Below, one piece after another: positions 61,023 through 64,000 of a stretch of 64,000 nt of DNA. Position 1 is the first letter of the stretch. Each line of letters opens with the position of its first letter. The position numbers and the translations under genes are program-made. Origin of the DNA: Thomasclavelia sp047249845 (GTDB lineage: Bacteria; Bacillota_I; Bacilli_A; Erysipelotrichales; Coprobacillaceae); the NCBI RefSeq assembly GCF_047249845.1, contig NZ_JBKTWO010000007.1:21615-85614 (forward strand), in the 5' to 3' direction. The notes beneath the pieces are model-generated. The model was not told the origin of the DNA and did not search any database. It saw only the letters and a program-made list of their open reading frames with translations.

Positions 61023-62187
61023 ATCTTTGTTTAAACATTTCAAATGATGAAGCAATCAATAAAAATAACATTCCTGTATGTACCCAAAAGATTGTATAAT
61101 CAAGAACACCATGTAATAAAATAACAGTAATACATGAAATTACCAAAGCTACATAACGAAGATTAAGCCTATCTTGGTAGACCTTGAATAACCTTTTACA
61201 ATTATCAAACATATAGGGAATAAGAGTAGCAACTCCAACAACACCAAATGATAAGATTGGATCAAGATAGACGCTATGAGCATGTTGAGTAACATGACCG
61301 CCGTATTGCTTAAAAATCATCATATAAGTCATCGGTCCTTCACCAAATAATGGGTGAGCTTTAATTCCTTCGATTGCAGCATGCCATATTTTAGTTCTTA
61401 CTGTAAAATTATCAACTAATTTTTCAATTCTTGGGAACTGTTCAGGATTAATGATAAAATATATACCGCTAATAATGCAAGCAAGGCCAATCAAACTGCA
61501 AATACGATAATTTTTATTAATAATTAAAAATACTAACATAGCTCCAGCGGTAGCTACAAAAGCAGTACGGCAACCAGTCATATATAATAAAAAGAAGTTA
61601 AAGCATGCAACTACAAAATAATAAACTTGTTTTTTTGAATTTTTAGTACCAAAGATTTTATATCCAATCATCATAATGATAAATTCAATCATCATAGCAT
61701 AATAGTTGGCATTAAAAAATACTGAATTAAGTCGATTTTCTCGACGACTAAATACTTTTAAAGTGAAATGATCATAACCAAGTCGATTCAATATTTGTAT
61801 TTGTTCATATATGCCATATATTGCCCATAGAATTGATAGAGCAATTAACATATCGAGAATAAATTCAAAGGTATCCTCGTTGATATATTGACGATAGTAG
61901 AGCATCAATGAAACAAAAATAAAAATAAGGACAACACATCCAACACCGATCCAATTTTGATAAATTAAGGAAATAACTAATGTTAAAAGCATAAAAATTA
62001 TTAAATATTTAGATTTTGGGGTGCTTTTAAACGCATTTATAATTTTTTTAGTGTACAATAAGTATAATGTTTCAAGTAGTAAAAAAGGTACACAAATATA
62101 AAATGGGGTAGATAAACTAAGCGCAGTAGCAATAATCATCAACTGCTCTTTAGTAAAACGTTCTTTCAATGAATTGATAAATTTCAT
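61021..62187 (-). CDS. O-antigen ligase-like (Wzy/WaaL fold) membrane protein
   Basis: 388 residues from ATG after ggaggtctagt; the extra 16 upstream codons precede that site. About ten to twelve helices. The Wzy_C block is ...CRTAFVATAGAMLVFLIINKNYR and, after helices, KIWHAAIEGIKAHPLFGEGPMTYMMIF...HVTQHAHSVYLDPILSFGVVGV, including the characteristic H-x-H...Y-D/N stretch. Such enzymes join or polymerise undecaprenol-linked sugar chains; the substrate in this Gram-positive is unknown. No glycosyltransferases nearby. Confidence 0.85.
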   Translation of the reverse strand: MKFINSLKERFTKEQLMIIATALSLSTPFYICVPFLLLETLYLLYTKKIINAFKSTPKSKYLIIFMLLTLVISLIYQNWIGVGCVVLIFIFVSLMLYYRQYINEDTFEFILDMLIALSILWAIYGIYEQIQILNRLGYDHFTLKVFSRRENRLNSVFFNANYYAMMIEFIIMMIGYKIFGTKNSKKQVYYFVVACFNFFLLYMTGCRTAFVATAGAMLVFLIINKNYRICSLIGLACIISGIYFIINPEQFPRIEKLVDNFTVRTKIWHAAIEGIKAHPLFGEGPMTYMMIFKQYGGHVTQHAHSVYLDPILSFGVVGVATLIPYMFDNCKRLFKVYQDRLNLRYVALVISCITVILLHGVLDYTIFWVHTGMLFLLIASSFEMFKQR

Positions 62188-62251
62188 ACTAGACCTCCGC
62201 GTACTGTTACTATAGCATAAATATAAAATAGACACAAATAAAGGAGCGACA

Positions 62252-63187
62252 ATGAAAAAGTATTTATATGTTTTTAATTATCCCCCAGAAGATAAGGATT
62301 TATGTGCTCTAGAATTTAAAGCACTGTTTAAAGAAAAATTTGAAAGTAAATATTATTTAACCAATAAAGACTATAGTGTTGATAAAAGTGTTTTTGTTAA
62401 AGCTAAGATCGATATATGGGCAATTGATGAATGTTTTGAACAACTTATTGAAAAGGTTGCAGCTCTACATAAAAATTATCAAGATTTTAAAGTTATCTAT
62501 TTAAAAAACGAAATTACTCATGTTGATTATCAAGAAAGTTTGCTTAAGTGTAAAGATATATCCTGGGGTATTGAAGGTAGTGTCAACATGTCTAAGCCTC
62601 TTCATACTATTGCAATCACTAAGTTAGAAAATCAATGGCTCTGCGGTTATTATCACCACGGTGTGCCTTCGTGGCAAAAGCATGATGATAAGCCAAATAC
62701 TTTTTCTAATTCGTTAGATATTCGTTTGGCTCGAACTTTGGTGAATTTGGCGGCAGGTGACAATAGCCAGGTAAGAATTGTCGATCCATGTTGTGGTATG
62801 GGAACTGTAGTGTTAGAGGGATTAGCATTGGGATTGGATATTGAGGGCTTTGATATTTCCAGGGAAATATCGTGGCAAGCACGTAAAAATCTAAAATATT
62901 ATGGATATGATGAATATTTAATTAATAAAGTTAGTATACATGATCTACAAAAACATTATGATGTAGCAATCATGGATATTCCTTATAACTTATATACTCC
63001 AATAACATATGAAGAACAGTGCAAAATGATTCAATCTTCACGAAGGATCTGTGATAAAATGATTATGGTTACTTATGAAGAAATGACTAAAGAAATTAAT
63101 CAGGCAGGCTTTTTAATTATTGATAGCTGTTTAAGAAAAAAGACAGAGTATGTCAAATTTGGACGTTATATATATATTTGCATTTAA
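62252..63187 (+). CDS. TRM11/UPF0020-like RNA methyltransferase
   Basis: 311 residues. N-terminal about 130 residues resemble a THUMP-like/ferredoxin part (VFNYPPEDKDLCALEFKALF). SAM motif RIVDPCCGMGTVVLEGLALGLDIEGFDISREISWQARKNLKYYG; the catalytic motif is MDIPYNLYTP, where canonical enzymes show DPPY. Asp-Ile-Pro-Tyr keeps the Pro and Tyr. It probably methylates a guanine or adenine N of tRNA/rRNA. Divergent from the ligase gene. Confidence 0.85.
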   Translation: MKKYLYVFNYPPEDKDLCALEFKALFKEKFESKYYLTNKDYSVDKSVFVKAKIDIWAIDECFEQLIEKVAALHKNYQDFKVIYLKNEITHVDYQESLLKCKDISWGIEGSVNMSKPLHTIAITKLENQWLCGYYHHGVPSWQKHDDKPNTFSNSLDIRLARTLVNLAAGDNSQVRIVDPCCGMGTVVLEGLALGLDIEGFDISREISWQARKNLKYYGYDEYLINKVSIHDLQKHYDVAIMDIPYNLYTPITYEEQCKMIQSSRRICDKMIMVTYEEMTKEINQAGFLIIDSCLRKKTEYVKFGRYIYICI

Positions 63188-63200
63188 TTTTTATATTTAA

Positions 63201-63231
63201 TTGACTCTCCGGTAAGGGGAGCATATATGAT
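63201..63231 (+). promoter_or_regulatory. MerR-type promoter/operator
   Basis: TTGACT and TATGAT separated by exactly 19 bp, with an inverted repeat ctcc/ggag within the spacer (ctccggtaaggggag). A 19-bp spacer with dyad is the hallmark of promoters twisted open by MerR activators. It precedes the damaged merR gene. Confidence 0.8.
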
Positions 63232-63251
63232 AATCATGAAAGAATGATAAG

Positions 63252-63930
63252 ATGTTTTCAATTGGTGAATTTTCAAAGATGGCTAAAACAATAGTAAAGA
63301 AATTACGACATTATGATAAAATTCAAACTATTTTAAATGGCGGAATTGGTATCACGATTTTAGACCAGCCAAAAAATAAATCAACAAATTAAGGAAACTA
63401 AAGATCAACTTTCTCAAATTAAATCTATTCTATTAGTAAAAGAGGAGGAGACTTTTATGAGTTATCAAGCGAGTATCAAAGAATTACCTGCATGTATCAT
63501 TTATTCAAAACGGATGGTTGTCCCAGGATATGACAGCTATTTTGAATTGATTCCAGCTCTTGGTCAAAAAGTAATGAATAAATACCCAGATTTAAAGTGT
63601 GCTGTACCAGAATATTGTTTTATTGTCTATCATGATGGGGAATATAGAGAAAAGGAAATAGATATTGAATTCTGTGAAGCTGTTGATCAGTTGAAAGAAG
63701 ATTTTGAAGATATTAAGTTTAAAAAGATACCAGCTGTTAAAGCTGTATCTGTATTGCATAAAGGTGATTATTTAGGATTGTCGCAAGCATATGTATATGC
63801 TTTTAAATGGGTTGAGGAAAATGGTTATCGTATACTTGATAACCCTCGTGAAAATTACATTGATGGGATTTGGAATAAAGAAAATAAAGAAGACTGGTTA
63901 ACAGAATTGCAAATACCAATAACAAAATAA
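63252..63930 (+). pseudogene. MerR-family activator with most of the DNA-binding half deleted
   Basis: Starts MFSIGEFSKMAKTIVKKLRHYDKI, the MerR first helix-turn-helix. It then jumps to ILNGG...ILDQ, which belongs to the linker, and terminates at 63392. In another frame the coiled-coil linker continues NQQIKETKDQLSQIKSILL, leading into the effector domain. About 60 residues of the winged helix are lost and the frame is shifted, so the whole protein cannot be made as one chain. The effector part (63457-63930) is a separate readable gene. Confidence 0.82.
63457..63930 (+). CDS. Stand-alone GyrI-like effector domain of the broken MerR gene
   Basis: 157 residues: SYQASIKELPACIIYSKRMVVPGYDSYFELIPALGQKVMNKYPDLKC...EYCFIVYHDGEYREKEIDIEFCEAVDQLKEDF...FKKIPAVKAVSVLHKGDYLGLSQAYVYAFKWVEENGY, IDGIWNKEN and LQIPITK. 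This is the GyrI-like drug-binding domain of BmrR-type activators. A strong gaggaggaga site created by linker codons (KEEET) precedes the ATG, so the domain can be made alone. It may now act as a free ligand-binding protein. Confidence 0.72.
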   Translation: MSYQASIKELPACIIYSKRMVVPGYDSYFELIPALGQKVMNKYPDLKCAVPEYCFIVYHDGEYREKEIDIEFCEAVDQLKEDFEDIKFKKIPAVKAVSVLHKGDYLGLSQAYVYAFKWVEENGYRILDNPRENYIDGIWNKENKEDWLTELQIPITK

Positions 63931-64000
63931 ATGTAAAGGAATTAGATTAAATTATATATGTCTTTTTGACTATCTTTTTATATCTTCTCAAATGTCCGCA

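Overview
The window looks like chromosome of a very AT-rich Gram-positive gut bacterium. Erysipelotrichia (Thomasclavelia/Coprobacillus-like, the former Clostridium ramosum group) is the best guess. The reasons are strong AGGAGG ribosome binding sites, T-box and TPP riboswitch control, a BceRSAB-type module, a very large surface beta-galactosidase with FIVAR repeats and a KTGD-type sorting tail, and rpsF-ssb-rpsR order. The genus is inferred, not proven.

Region 1 (1-14.7 kb) is mostly housekeeping. It holds an AraC/GyrI-type regulator with a Cys-rich partner, an SDR oxidoreductase, the rpsF-ssb-rpsR operon, a tspO gene with an in-frame stop, an alanine/glycine:cation symporter, a minus-strand thiamine salvage operon (TPP riboswitch - thiM - thiE - HAD phosphatase - thiD), an FAD-dependent dehydrogenase, a sulfhydrylase (metY-like) gene preceded by a 22-residue leader peptide, and T-box-controlled lysS.

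Region 2 (14.55-27.4 kb) is accessory DNA stacked at the 3' end of lysS. The last 150 bp of lysS occur twice (14555-14704 and 15859-16008). The copies share an identical 26-bp start and differ afterwards only at synonymous positions. The 1.3 kb between them carries a VbhA-like antitoxin and a broken Fic toxin. Next comes an integrative mobilizable element of about 11 kb: XRE repressor, Rep-like ATPase, MobV relaxase with a candidate oriT hairpin, excisionase and tyrosine integrase. Its defence cargo is two DNA methyltransferases, a PD-(D/E)xK restriction enzyme, a HEPN protein, and an AIPR protein with a small XRE regulator. Near-identical 20-bp integrase-arm-like repeats lie near both ends (16114 and 27318).

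Region 3 (27.6-37.6 kb) is a gene graveyard with an intact IS200-type insertion sequence. It contains a decayed IS110 transposase, fused GNAT remnants, a GyrI-domain remnant and a decayed paralogue of the Cys-rich protein of region 1. Among these sit apparently intact small genes: a P-loop kinase, a VOC protein, GNATs and a WYL regulator next to a GyrI-like protein.

Region 4 (37.7-64 kb) starts with an arsenic/metalloid unit (arsR, ArsP-like permease, a frameshifted small gene, thioredoxin-like protein, arsC) with matching operator palindromes before arsR and before the permease. It continues with an RlmI-like methyltransferase, a GntR/membrane-protein unit, the 1649-residue beta-galactosidase, a uracil/xanthine permease, GNAT-KptA, a BceRSAB-like two-component/ABC module with candidate operator repeats, a decayed UvrA paralogue, TetR plus ZIP transporter, an O-antigen-ligase-like protein, a THUMP/TRM11-like methyltransferase, and a MerR regulator. 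That regulator has lost most of its DNA-binding part but keeps its promoter and effector domain.
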